In this document: piece after piece, positions 9,440 to 17,556 of the stretch | Layout of the letters: every line of letters starts with the position of its first letter | How positions within the stretch are numbered: position 1 is the stretch's first letter | Origin: an uncultured Treponema sp. | Lineage (GTDB): Bacteria > Spirochaetota > Spirochaetia > Treponematales > Treponemataceae | Assembly: GCA_949299755.1 (NCBI GenBank) | Contig: CASGBA010000001.1 | Location: 124,001 to 188,000 of the forward strand | DNA length: 64,000 nucleotides | Reading direction: 5' to 3' | Translations under genes and position numbers: made by a program | Notes under the pieces: model-generated | Database searches by the model: none | What the model saw: only the letters and a program-made list of their open reading frames with translations | What the model was told of the DNA's origin: nothing

Positions 9440-11220
9440 ATCGCACCTACCTTCCGGTAAAATCTGTCCAACTCGTCAAGCTGCTGATTCATATGGTTTT
9501 CAACAGAGGCGATCCCAGAGGTATCCTCATTGGAAAAGGTTGTCTTAATGCGGACAATTTCTTCCCTGCATGAAAGGTTCATGATTTTTGAAAGCGGGCA
9601 TCCGTTCCTGATAATTTCCAGAGCCCGTTTATAAAAAGACATCATTATTGAAAGAATGAGTATCTGTTTTTCCGGGACGGAGTACATATCAATTTCGTCA
9701 AATGCGCTCTGCTGAAGGAATCCGTTCTTTATCATTTCAGCGGCAATAAGCACTATGCGCTCTGTATCCGGGAGGGCGTCAGGCCCTATCAGCCGTACAA
9801 TCTGCTGCAGCCGCTGCTCCTTCTTCAAAAGTTCAAGGGCCTGCATACGGACAGAATTCCACCGGGGATCCAGCTTATCCCACCAGGGCTTTATTTCCTC
9901 CGCATATTCTGAATAAGATTCAATCCATCCTATAGCCGGATAATGCCGGGCATTGGCTAAATCCCTGTCCAGGGCCCAGAAGCAACGGATAAAGCGTTTT
10001 GTATGCTGGGTTACCGGTTCGGAGAAATCGCCTCCCGCCGGGGAAACAGCTCCTATCAAGCTGACGGAACCGGGTTTGTCCGACAGGGAAATTACACGCC
10101 CCGCCCTCTCGTAGAATTCCGCAAGGCGGGTGGGAAGATAGGCGGGATAGCCTTCCTCCGCAGGCATTTCTTCCATACGGCCGGAAAGTTCCCGGAGAGC
10201 CTCAGCCCAGCGGCTTGTGGAATCCGCCATGATAGCCACATCCAACCCCATGTCCCGGTAATACTCCGCCAGGGTTATACCCGAATACAGGGAAACTTCC
10301 CGGGCGGCCACCGGCATATTTGAGGTGTTGGCAATTAAAATCGTCCTCTCCATAAGGGAACGGCCGGTTCTGGGGTCTGTCAAACCAGGGAATTCCGTAA
10401 GGACATCCGTCATTTCGTTGCCCCTTTCCCCGCACCCGATATATACGATTATGTCCGCATCACACCACTTGGCAATGGCATGCTGGGTCATGGTTTTGCC
10501 CGTACCGAAACCGCCCGGTATTGCCGCGGTTCCTCCCTTTGACAGTGGGAAAAACACGTCAATGACCCGCTGGCCGGTTATCAGAGGTTCAGAAACCGAA
10601 AGTTTTTGAGTGAAGGGTCTGGGAGTACGCACTGGCCAATAATGGGCAAGAAAGATTTCTTCCCCCAGCTCGGTTTCCCCTATTTTTTGGTTTACAGTAT
10701 ATTCACCGGCACCGGAAAATTCCACAAGGGTTCTTCCTCTTATGGAAGGAGGGACCATAATTGAATGATTCACAGACTCCGTTTCCTGGACAGATCCCAG
10801 AACCATTCCCGGCTTAATTGGAATTCCAGCATTAATACCCTCAGCGGGAACAAAGATCCATTTTTTGGACACATCCAAAGGTTCGCTACGAACACCTGGT
10901 TTAAGGAAGGCACCGGAATCATTGAACATTGTCTCCAAAGGACGCTGGATGCCGTCATAAATAGTACCTATCAACCCAGGCCCCAGCCTGACAGAAAGAG
11001 GCCTGCGGTGGCAGACAACCTTTCCACCTACAGTCATCCCGGTCACGTCTTCATATATCTGAAGGGTGGCAAGTCCGTCTTTCATTCTTATAATTTCACC
11101 GGTCACAGCCTGATCCCCGACCTCCACCACATCGTAAAGACCGCAGGAATCAAGACCTTCCGCATAAACAATTGGACCGGAAATTCTTGTTACTTTACCT
11201 TCTATTTCGCTAATGCTCAC
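9436..11220 (-). CDS. atpA: V-type ATPase subunit A (catalytic)
   Basis: 594 residues, the usual length. The P-loop is GGFGTGKT at 236-243 (the family usually reads GAFGSGKT, so the Ala-to-Gly change is small). The catalytic-glutamate segment is [13 protein letters not shown]. The A-specific non-homologous region lies between the barrel and the P-loop ([19 protein letters not shown]). [17 protein letters not shown] and [17 protein letters not shown] are diagnostic. It hydrolyses or makes ATP in the soluble head. It follows the E gene by 12 bases and overlaps atpB. Confidence 0.98.
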   Translation of the reverse strand: MSISEIEGKVTRISGPIVYAEGLDSCGLYDVVEVGDQAVTGEIIRMKDGLATLQIYEDVTGMTVGGKVVCHRRPLSVRLGPGLIGTIYDGIQRPLETMFNDSGAFLKPGVRSEPLDVSKKWIFVPAEGINAGIPIKPGMVLGSVQETESVNHSIMVPPSIRGRTLVEFSGAGEYTVNQKIGETELGEEIFLAHYWPVRTPRPFTQKLSVSEPLITGQRVIDVFFPLSKGGTAAIPGGFGTGKTMTQHAIAKWCDADIIVYIGCGERGNEMTDVLTEFPGLTDPRTGRSLMERTILIANTSNMPVAAREVSLYSGITLAEYYRDMGLDVAIMADSTSRWAEALRELSGRMEEMPAEEGYPAYLPTRLAEFYERAGRVISLSDKPGSVSLIGAVSPAGGDFSEPVTQHTKRFIRCFWALDRDLANARHYPAIGWIESYSEYAEEIKPWWDKLDPRWNSVRMQALELLKKEQRLQQIVRLIGPDALPDTERIVLIAAEMIKNGFLQQSAFDEIDMYSVPEKQILILSIMMSFYKRALEIIRNGCPLSKIMNLSCREEIVRIKTTFSNEDTSGIASVENHMNQQLDELDRFYRKVGAI

Positions 11221-11232
11221 AGTGACGCTCCA

Positions 11233-11877
11233 TTATTTAGAACTTCCCGCCGCAGAAAAAATATCCGCACCCAAAAGCTTTACCGCAAGTTCTTCCCGGT
11301 GTTCCTGCAAAAGCTCATCCCGCAGTTCCTTGCAGGTAACACGGCAAAAAACACAACCATCTTCAGTCTGTATGAAAAAACCGTCCTCAAGTCCAAGACC
11401 TTTTGCTTCGGAATTTGAAAGCTCTTTCATAGAAACCACCGGGACATTTTTTAACCGTTCAGAGACCAAGTTTGATATATCTTTTTCTCCATATCCCCGG
11501 TATAAAATATTAATCTTTTTACCTTCCACGGCAGCGGAATACTTAACCAGCAAACCGCCCAAAAGCCGCAACTTTTTTTCCTTTTCCGCCGAGGCAAACC
11601 AACTGTCCAATGCGCCCTGGACAGCCCTGTCAATATAGGAAATCAGGCGTCTCTGTTTTTCCAGAGGGACAGCCGCCTCAGAATCTTTCCGGTAGGAACT
11701 GAGCATCTGCTCATATTCCTCTTTTTTCCGGGCGCTCATTTTTTCAAAACGACCGGCGGCTTCCCGCTCGATTTCAACACAGTCGCTTTCAGCGGCTTTT
11801 AAAATCTTATCGGCTTTCCGCCGGGCGTCTTCTTGAATTTCCCTGTCGAGGATTTCTGTTGAACGAAGTTCTTCCAT
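11233..11877 (-). CDS. atpE: V-type ATPase subunit E (peripheral stalk)
   Basis: 214 residues. The first half is a charged helix typical of subunit E (EIQEDARRKADKILKAAESDCVEIEREAAGRFEKM), pairing with a G-type partner to form the peripheral stalk. The C-terminal globular half (LGLEDGFFIQTEDGCVFCRVTCKELRDELLQEHREELAVKLLGA) matches the family end, which binds the B subunit. It lies 12 bases ahead of atpA. The order E-A-B-D is the classic spirochaete arrangement. Confidence 0.9.
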   Translation of the reverse strand: MEELRSTEILDREIQEDARRKADKILKAAESDCVEIEREAAGRFEKMSARKKEEYEQMLSSYRKDSEAAVPLEKQRRLISYIDRAVQGALDSWFASAEKEKKLRLLGGLLVKYSAAVEGKKINILYRGYGEKDISNLVSERLKNVPVVSMKELSNSEAKGLGLEDGFFIQTEDGCVFCRVTCKELRDELLQEHREELAVKLLGADIFSAAGSSK

Positions 11878-11928
11878 AACTATTATCCCGATTTTATCAA
11901 TCCAAAGACATAAAACACTTTTACGGAT

Positions 11929-12270
11929 TTACACATGTATCCCGATAGCCTCGCGGATAGAGTCCGTAAGGGTTTTACGTCCTTCCAAATGGCCATGAAG
12001 CCCCGGAATTTCAACGATGAGAGGATAATCCGCTTTCATCTGCCAGTCCCGGACTTCTTCCTCAAGCATGGAGACAACCTCTTCGGTCAGTATCAGAACT
12101 TTCGGAAGCTCCTCTTCGGAAGAAACCGAGGCGGCAAGCCTGTTGCCACGGCCGGTGACACGGTAAAACGCATCTTTCGCTTCTTCCCGGCCGCTGACGA
12201 TTATACCTTCTACACCTACAAGCCTGAATCCCAGGACAACAGCCCGTCCACCGATAATACAGTATTTCAC
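11929..12270 (-). CDS. atpF: V-type ATPase subunit F
   Basis: 113 residues, with MKYCIIGGRAVVLGFRLVGVEGIIVSGREEA at the start, the signature of the small Rossmann-like F subunit of the central stalk (usually MKIAVIGDxDTVxGFRLAGI). The C-terminal PKVLILTEEVVSMLEEEV then YPLIVEIPG also fits. F sits beside D and can modulate ATP hydrolysis. It is followed by a 51-base gap before the E gene. This is distinct from F-type atpF (subunit b). Confidence 0.92.
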   Translation of the reverse strand: MKYCIIGGRAVVLGFRLVGVEGIIVSGREEAKDAFYRVTGRGNRLAASVSSEEELPKVLILTEEVVSMLEEEVRDWQMKADYPLIVEIPGLHGHLEGRKTLTDSIREAIGIHV

Positions 12271-12283
12271 GCCGGTACTTCGG

Positions 12284-12583
12284 TTAAAGCAGGATTATCA
12301 AAAGGGCCACAAGGAACCCCCAAAGACAGATACCCTCGGCGAGTCCTACAAAGGGCAGGGCTTTACCGGAAAGCTCGGCGTTTTCGCTCATGGCACCCAT
12401 AGCCGCAGCTCCAATGCGGCCCACAGCCATACCGCCAGCTATACAGGCAATACCTACCGCAACCGCGGCAGCAATGTATTTAAGCCCGGAGGATGACAGG
12501 GCAGCCCCGGAAGAGCCCTGCGCAAAAAGTCCGCAGACAGAAACCGCAAGACACACCAAAATTAAAACAGCCTTTTTACTCAT
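12284..12583 (-). CDS. atpK: V-type ATPase proteolipid subunit K (c ring), with N-terminal signal-like segment
   Basis: 99 residues. A single membrane hairpin (about 35-58 and 76-98) with Gly/Ala-rich helix 1 and the ion-carrying Glu83 in GLAEGICLWGF of helix 2. A separate hydrophobic stretch at 5-20, ending GLFAQG, looks like a cleavable signal peptide, leaving a mature hairpin near 78 residues. The GLAEG..LWGF motif sits where Enterococcus NtpK has PGTQGLYGF, so the ligand set resembles V-type rings; whether H+ or Na+ is carried cannot be read safely. It follows the I-subunit gene by 27 bases. High expression relative to its neighbours would be needed for a multi-copy ring. Confidence 0.93.
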   Translation of the reverse strand: MSKKAVLILVCLAVSVCGLFAQGSSGAALSSSGLKYIAAAVAVGIACIAGGMAVGRIGAAAMGAMSENAELSGKALPFVGLAEGICLWGFLVALLIILL

Positions 12584-12610
12584 ATTGAACTCCTTATCTC
12601 TATATATAGT

Positions 12611-14593
12611 TTAATTATCTTTATATTTAAAGCGGAACGGCGTAAATTCCCTGCCTGTTTCCGTGAAAAATTTTGAAAAGAACTCATAATACTGAAGCCT
12701 TATAACCTGAATGGCAACAATAAGTCCTTCCAAAACTATAATAATGAAATTCCCGAAAATAGTAACCGCCAATCCTCCGGCGGAAACAGAACCTCCCACA
12801 AGATTTGTCATGGTAAAAACAATATAACTCAAAACCGCATGGGAAAGGGCAAAGGCTCCCACCCTCAAAAAACTCACCGAATTGGAAATATAAGTGGAAA
12901 CCACTTCCAAAAGCTCCACCACACCTTCTATAAAGGCTGAAAAGATACCGTTCTCGAAAACATTTTCCTCATGCTCGATAATCCTGGTAAGCGGGGAAGA
13001 GAAAAACAATCCTAAAAGCGGAATCGCTATCATAACCACATCGGGGATGCCGAATTTACCGTTGAAAAAGGCGATTCGGATCACCATGAACACCACATAC
13101 CAGAAAAACCATGCCCCGCAAATACCCGTTTTACTGAAAATCGCCCGGGCGGGCCGTCCCAGCGAAAACTGATTCACAATATTTATGACAAGACCGATGG
13201 AGTTTATCACAAAACCCACGCACAGTGTAAAGGCAAAAAAGAACATCAGTTTGTCAATGGAATCCGCCGAAGGCATAAGATGAAGTATTTTATCCCGGGG
13301 TTCCCCGAACAAACCGGTCACCCACCGGCTGAAAGGCACAAGCACCTGGCCGTTGGTAAAAAACTCACCTGTTAAAAGCCCCATCACCATGGAGGAACAG
13401 CCTATCGCTACAAAAATCGGGCCGAATTTTTTCCATTTACCGAGAGCCCGGATTTTTCCGCTGACCAACACAAGCCCCAGAAGGAAAAACACAAGCCCCT
13501 GTCCAAAATCACCGAACATAATCCCGAAAAGAAGGGTGAAGAAAAAAGCCACCATGGGAGTCGGATCAATGGTGCCATACAAGGGTGCCCCGTAACTGAA
13601 AATCATCCGCTCAAAACTTTTTGTCAGTGCATTATGCTTGTACTTGACGGGAACCTTTTCCCGCCCGTTTTTTATCGAAGGAACTTCATCGGGGGAATAA
13701 AGCCTGATGGCGATTCTTCCCTCGGTCAGATTGTCCAAGTCCCTCATTATTTTGGATGCATCCTCCGCAGGGATCCATCCGGAAATACGGTATACAAGCT
13801 GAGTGGCCTCCAGTTTGTCCCGGACGGTGGAAATCTGGGTTTCCAGGGAAAATGTCTGCAAAAGGGAAATAAGCTCCCCTCCCCGTAATTTGGAAAAATT
13901 ACGTTTTTCTTCAAGGATAAGGGCGTTGTTTTTTTCCGCATCCTTTACCTGCTTTTCAAGGCCTTCCAGGACACCGTCCGGAACGCCCTTAAAATCCTTG
14001 GAAATTTCCAGGTTGACGAAACCGAAGCGCTTTAATTCGCTGTCCAGGGCAAAGCGCCCCTTTTTGGAAGACGCCGCCAGGATACGGCTCCTATCCTCTC
14101 CCAGGGCAACAACCACAGCCCTTTCGCCCAAGGTGAATTTCAAATCATCAAAAACCGCCGGATCTATCTTGCCAATCCGGAATGTCAGGAAGGTCAAATG
14201 CTCCAATTCCGAATACGAAACCTTTAAATTCGCAAAGGCTTTTGCTTCCGTATAAGCGGAAGAAACCCGTTTGTACAATTCCGCGTTTTCTGTTTCCCGC
14301 TTCCGCATATCATCCACAGCGGAAATTATTTTCAGGGCGGCTTCTTCGTTTTCTTTGGTGGGAAGAGTGGTGGCTGCGGCGTATTCATCCGCATCAGGAA
14401 TACCGAGATACACACGGCATTCCTTTAATCTTTCCAAAATGCGGTTCTGGATATCATCGGTGGAAGCATAATTTCCGGAAACATCCTGTTGAAGCTGGAA
14501 TTCAGCTTTTTTGCCTATATATTCCAAAACGCGGTCAATATCCTGCCGGAGAATCATCAATTCCGCCATTTTCATAGGAGCCGTTCTAAGCAT
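12611..14593 (-). CDS. atpI: V-type ATPase subunit I (membrane stator, a-type)
   Basis: 660 residues in two halves. The N-terminal half is cytoplasmic (MLRTAPMKMAELMILRQDIDRVLEYIGKKAEF), binding the peripheral stalk. The C-terminal half, from about residue 340, has seven or so membrane helices and the key Arg in SVSFLRVGAFALSHAVLSY, next to the proteolipid ring. Sequence PTPMVAFFFTLLFGIMFGDFGQG is a strong family signature. The start lies inside the end of the C-subunit gene (8-base overlap). Together with K it forms the ion path. Confidence 0.96.
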   Translation of the reverse strand: MLRTAPMKMAELMILRQDIDRVLEYIGKKAEFQLQQDVSGNYASTDDIQNRILERLKECRVYLGIPDADEYAAATTLPTKENEEAALKIISAVDDMRKRETENAELYKRVSSAYTEAKAFANLKVSYSELEHLTFLTFRIGKIDPAVFDDLKFTLGERAVVVALGEDRSRILAASSKKGRFALDSELKRFGFVNLEISKDFKGVPDGVLEGLEKQVKDAEKNNALILEEKRNFSKLRGGELISLLQTFSLETQISTVRDKLEATQLVYRISGWIPAEDASKIMRDLDNLTEGRIAIRLYSPDEVPSIKNGREKVPVKYKHNALTKSFERMIFSYGAPLYGTIDPTPMVAFFFTLLFGIMFGDFGQGLVFFLLGLVLVSGKIRALGKWKKFGPIFVAIGCSSMVMGLLTGEFFTNGQVLVPFSRWVTGLFGEPRDKILHLMPSADSIDKLMFFFAFTLCVGFVINSIGLVINIVNQFSLGRPARAIFSKTGICGAWFFWYVVFMVIRIAFFNGKFGIPDVVMIAIPLLGLFFSSPLTRIIEHEENVFENGIFSAFIEGVVELLEVVSTYISNSVSFLRVGAFALSHAVLSYIVFTMTNLVGGSVSAGGLAVTIFGNFIIIVLEGLIVAIQVIRLQYYEFFSKFFTETGREFTPFRFKYKDN

Positions 14594-15599
14594 CTAAATC
14601 CCCCACAAATTCATTCATTTGGATTTCGGACGCGCCCATTCTTATACCTTCGGCTGCAACCCGGATCATATATTCCTGCAATCTTTGTATTTTGAAAAAA
14701 GAAACCAAAACTCCGGCAGTGAACTGACTTTGATGGAAGCGGTTTTCTGCGGTTTTGTATATTTTCCGCTGTATTTGAAGTCCAAGCCAGCGGGGATCCA
14801 ACTGCCAAAAACCGTTTTCATCCTCCGGGTTCAACAGTGAAAAATATTTCCATTTTTTCCATTCTTCAATTGAATCCAGAGGTTTCCGAAGAACAGCCAA
14901 AGCCGGCTCGGTTAATTCCGCTTTCACTTCGGGATTTTCCCCGGAACCAGCCAACATGGGGAGAATATCTTCTTCCGTCATTTTATAATACACCCGGAGT
15001 CTTAACGCCCAGACAATATTCTGCAATACGATTTCTTCGCGTACAATGTCTTCCACCGCCATGCGGTCTTTACCGGGAAGCTGATTCATGGCCGTCCAGA
15101 GTCCCATAAAATATTGATTATCCAGCCGGTTTTCCCATTTTACCCGCAAATCCATTTCCGGAATACGGTCAAACCATTTATAGGGCGAGGATGCGGTCAT
15201 CGCTCCGATATCAGGCCAGGCATCGGTTTTCAGCATGGAAAAAGGTGAAATATCCACCAAATAAGGTTTTTCCGCCCCGGACAAAACCGCCTGATATGCT
15301 GTCTTTATATTGTTGCAATCATAAAAAGATAAAAAAGCCAGGGACAGGGGATCCGGCTTGTCATACATTTTTACAAGGGAAACAAAATCCGCCGCACTCT
15401 GTTCAGCGACCCGCCGCTCCAAAAGCTGGGCAAGCCGGCCTTCCGGCACAAGGGGGACCTCATCCTTAAACAGCAGTGTCCACAAATCAGAAACATGGTT
15501 TTGTTCAAAGAGTTTTTTTGCCCTTTCCCCCACAAAAGCTTTGGAATACATTCCGCTTGCCTTTGCATAAACGAAAGCGTCAGCGGCAACCTTATCCAT
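14586..15599 (-). CDS. atpC: V-type ATPase subunit C (d-type central stalk socket)
   Basis: 337 residues, helical, with the tandem repeats of the A/V-ATPase C subunit, which joins the rotor stalk to the proteolipid ring. Readable family-like patches include AYVKASGMYSK-type opening (AFVYAKASGMYSKAFVGERAKK) and VEDIVREEIVLQNIVWALRLRVYYKM. The assignment rests on those patches, length and position between the G-like and I genes. It overlaps atpI by 8 bases and follows the G-like gene by 3. Many spirochaete annotations leave this gene hypothetical because the family diverges fast. Confidence 0.82.
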   Translation of the reverse strand: MDKVAADAFVYAKASGMYSKAFVGERAKKLFEQNHVSDLWTLLFKDEVPLVPEGRLAQLLERRVAEQSAADFVSLVKMYDKPDPLSLAFLSFYDCNNIKTAYQAVLSGAEKPYLVDISPFSMLKTDAWPDIGAMTASSPYKWFDRIPEMDLRVKWENRLDNQYFMGLWTAMNQLPGKDRMAVEDIVREEIVLQNIVWALRLRVYYKMTEEDILPMLAGSGENPEVKAELTEPALAVLRKPLDSIEEWKKWKYFSLLNPEDENGFWQLDPRWLGLQIQRKIYKTAENRFHQSQFTAGVLVSFFKIQRLQEYMIRVAAEGIRMGASEIQMNEFVGDLDA

Positions 15600-15602
15600 A
15601 GG

Positions 15603-15920
15603 CTACTTCCCGGAAAAAACAGAATCCACAAAAGAGTTGAACGAAGCAACATCCTTGGGCATGGAATCAAGACGGGAGGCATAAGTTGAATATTCAACTT
15701 CCCTGGCGGCATCACATTCTTCTTTACCGGCCTGCAGATTAGATTCCAAGCCGGCGATAAGCTGCTCATATTTAGCCCGATACTCGCCTTCAACTTTTTG
15801 CTTTACTTCTCCCCGCCTTTTGTCGGCCTCTTCCTGGGCTTCAAGGGCAAGCTCAGATGCGGCATGCTCCACATCCATTAAATGACCGAGAACATCCTGA
15901 TCAGTAAAAAGATCACTCAC
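15603..15920 (-). CDS. Probable V-type ATPase subunit G/H-like coiled-coil protein
   Basis: 105 residues, almost wholly one amphipathic helix (HAASELALEAQEEADKRRGEVKQKV...), the profile of the peripheral-stalk partner of subunit E. It occupies the first slot of the ATPase cluster, where a G/H subunit is expected. The GTG at 15920 is preceded by AAGGAGG at good spacing; the ATG three bases before it runs straight into a stop. The sequence is too low in information for family assignment, so function rests on context and helix pattern. Confidence 0.65.
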   Translation of the reverse strand: MSDLFTDQDVLGHLMDVEHAASELALEAQEEADKRRGEVKQKVEGEYRAKYEQLIAGLESNLQAGKEECDAAREVEYSTYASRLDSMPKDVASFNSFVDSVFSGK

Positions 15921-15930
15921 ACCATCCTCC

Positions 15931-16404
15931 TTATAGAGAATCCGTCAGTTCATCTTCAAACCGGCAGATAACCGAATGTATCCCCTCAGCTGTTTTCTCT
16001 TTGAGAATTGAAGGATAAAATTCCGGGTTCTCCATCAGGAGAGCCAGCCTCCTGAGAACCCTTAAATAACCGAAACAATCACCGCCCGGAGAAAGGATTA
16101 AAAAAACAAGATGAACAGGTTGACCGTCCAAAGAATCATAATCCAAACCAACCCTGGAAACCCCGATAACACCACATATTTCCTCAATGGAATCAATTCT
16201 GGCATGGGGAACAGCGATTCCGGTTTTTATTCCGGTGGAAAGCTTTGTTTCCCTTTCGTTTATAGCCTCCAGGATTTCTCTCCGTAATGGCAGACCGGAC
16301 TTGGAAACAAAAACATCCACAAGTTCTTCAAAAACTTCTTCTTTTTCTTCGCTTTCCAGGTCAACTTTTATCATTGCCGGAGAAAAAACCTTGCCGAGTA
16401 TCAT
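15931..16404 (-). CDS. ptsN: PTS EIIA domain protein of the nitrogen/fructose type
   Basis: 157 residues forming a single EIIA(Fru/Ntr) domain. The phospho-accepting His67 lies in GIAVPHARIDSIEE, and VHLVFLILSP follows, which is typical. No EIIB or EIIC is nearby, so a regulatory EIIA(Ntr) role is likelier than sugar transport. Established work on spirochaetes describes incomplete, regulatory-type PTS sets. It is 10 bases ahead of the ATPase cluster and 14 after secG; a link to ATPase expression is only inference. Confidence 0.85.
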   Translation of the reverse strand: MILGKVFSPAMIKVDLESEEKEEVFEELVDVFVSKSGLPLRREILEAINERETKLSTGIKTGIAVPHARIDSIEEICGVIGVSRVGLDYDSLDGQPVHLVFLILSPGGDCFGYLRVLRRLALLMENPEFYPSILKEKTAEGIHSVICRFEDELTDSL

Positions 16405-16418
16405 AAAACACCCCGGTT

Positions 16419-16838
16419 TTATTCTGCCTGGACGGAATCTCCTGCGTCAGAGGCGGCGGCAGGAGCTTCCGCAGATGGAACGGAAGCATCGGCATCTTCG
16501 ACACTTTCAGCATCTTCGGCGGGTAAAGTCTCCTGTCCTTCATCCCACCACTCTGTATCAACGGCACGCTGCATCTGGGCTTCCTGCTCAAGCCCCTTGT
16601 CTGAAGGTGATTTATTTGCCAGGGCTAAAAAGAATGCCGTAACAAAAAACAGGAACACAGCCCCATAAGTTATTTTAGTTAAAACTGTGGCTGACCGGGA
16701 ACCGAAAGCTGTGTTGCTTCCTCCGGCAAAAAGCCCACCCAAGCCATCCCCTTCTTCATTCTGAAGGAGAACGAGAGCGATGATAATCAAACAAACTATA
16801 ACAAAAATTACCAAAAGGATTACACCAATAAAACCCAT
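16419..16838 (-). CDS. secG: Protein-export membrane protein SecG
   Basis: 139 residues. Two membrane helices flank the hallmark LLQNEEGDGLGGLFAGGSNTAFGSRSA loop with FGSRSA-type end, which defines SecG of the SecYEG translocon. The C-terminal 60 residues are an acidic, Ala/Glu-rich tail (AESVEDADASVPSAEAPAAA) that most SecG proteins lack. I chose ATG 16838 because TTGGAG lies 7 bases upstream; the longer TTG start at 16850 is that ribosome-binding site itself. It is upstream of the EIIA gene by 14 bases and may head the ATPase transcript. Confidence 0.92.
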   Translation of the reverse strand: MGFIGVILLVIFVIVCLIIIALVLLQNEEGDGLGGLFAGGSNTAFGSRSATVLTKITYGAVFLFFVTAFFLALANKSPSDKGLEQEAQMQRAVDTEWWDEGQETLPAEDAESVEDADASVPSAEAPAAASDAGDSVQAE

Positions 16839-16914
16839 ATTAAACTCCAAGAGATGTTGGATTAACTATAACTGAAACAAAAAGCTTATTCAAGTGATTG
16901 TTTTGCAAAAGAAA

Positions 16915-17313
16915 TCACAAAAGAATAAAACGTCCGCACTGAACTTTTTGGACTCCGAAAAGCCTGTAAATATCCTCAGGCGTATAAGAAGAACGGCTGT
17001 CCCCGCAAACCCGGTTATAAAAATCAATCACATCCCGGATGTCATCCGGGGAACCGGAATTAACAGCGGCGGAGGCGGCGGCCCGGAACAAACCGGCCTC
17101 CAGAAGGGAGTGAACCGAATCCTTTTCGTGGGAAGAAAAGCCGCCTTTATCAACTATGGCTGAAAGACCATCATAACCGATTGTCCATGCTGAATACGCA
17201 AGAGGATATTTTTTTTCTTTTGCGGGTTTGGATTTACTCCCGGAAACTCCCTTAGCGGCAGGAGTTTCCGGGGATTCGTTTTCGGAAAGTTTTTCAACCA
17301 TATTTGAATTCAT
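16915..17313 (-). CDS. Hypothetical protein coupled to rubredoxin
   Basis: 132 residues; not recognised. A charged, Lys/Pro-rich N-terminus ([14 protein letters not shown]) precedes a helical body ([20 protein letters not shown]...DIYRLFGVQ). No signal peptide or membrane helix. The ATG overlaps the rubredoxin stop by 4 bases (ATGA), which argues for translational coupling and a real gene. One Cys near residue 103 and one near 126 are too few for a metal site. Function unknown. Confidence 0.65.
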   Translation of the reverse strand: MNSNMVEKLSENESPETPAAKGVSGSKSKPAKEKKYPLAYSAWTIGYDGLSAIVDKGGFSSHEKDSVHSLLEAGLFRAAASAAVNSGSPDDIRDVIDFYNRVCGDSRSSYTPEDIYRLFGVQKVQCGRFILL

Positions 17314-17468
17314 GCTTTTGAAAAGCTATCCTTTCCAACTCCGCAGACAGGACAAACCCAACTGTCAGGCAAATCTTCAAAAGCTGTTCCAGGAGCGATT
17401 CCGTTATCGGGATCCCCGACGGCGGGATCATATTCATATCCGCAGGCATCGCAAATGTATTTTTCCAT
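17310..17468 (-). CDS. Rubredoxin
   Basis: A 52-residue one-iron electron carrier. The two Cys-x2-Cys knuckles that bind iron are at 6/9 (CDAC) and 39/42 (CPVC), with the conserved [18 protein letters not shown] core. Its length is exactly that of classical rubredoxins. GGAGG sits 6 bases before the ATG at 17468, which fixes this start over an open frame reaching 17588. In anaerobes rubredoxin feeds oxygen- or superoxide-reducing enzymes; no such partner is in the window. It overlaps the next gene by 4 bases. Confidence 0.97.
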   Translation of the reverse strand: MEKYICDACGYEYDPAVGDPDNGIAPGTAFEDLPDSWVCPVCGVGKDSFSKA

Positions 17469-17556
17469 CTCAGTCCTCCGTAAACCAGAAGTATTTCTTT
17501 GAATATAATGCTGAAACAGGCTTTTTGGCAAGGGATAATCCGAAGGATTTGTTTCC

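Noticed and set aside
16838-16850. TTG at 16850 as the secG start.
   Set aside because: TTGGAG there is the ribosome-binding site of the ATG at 16838.
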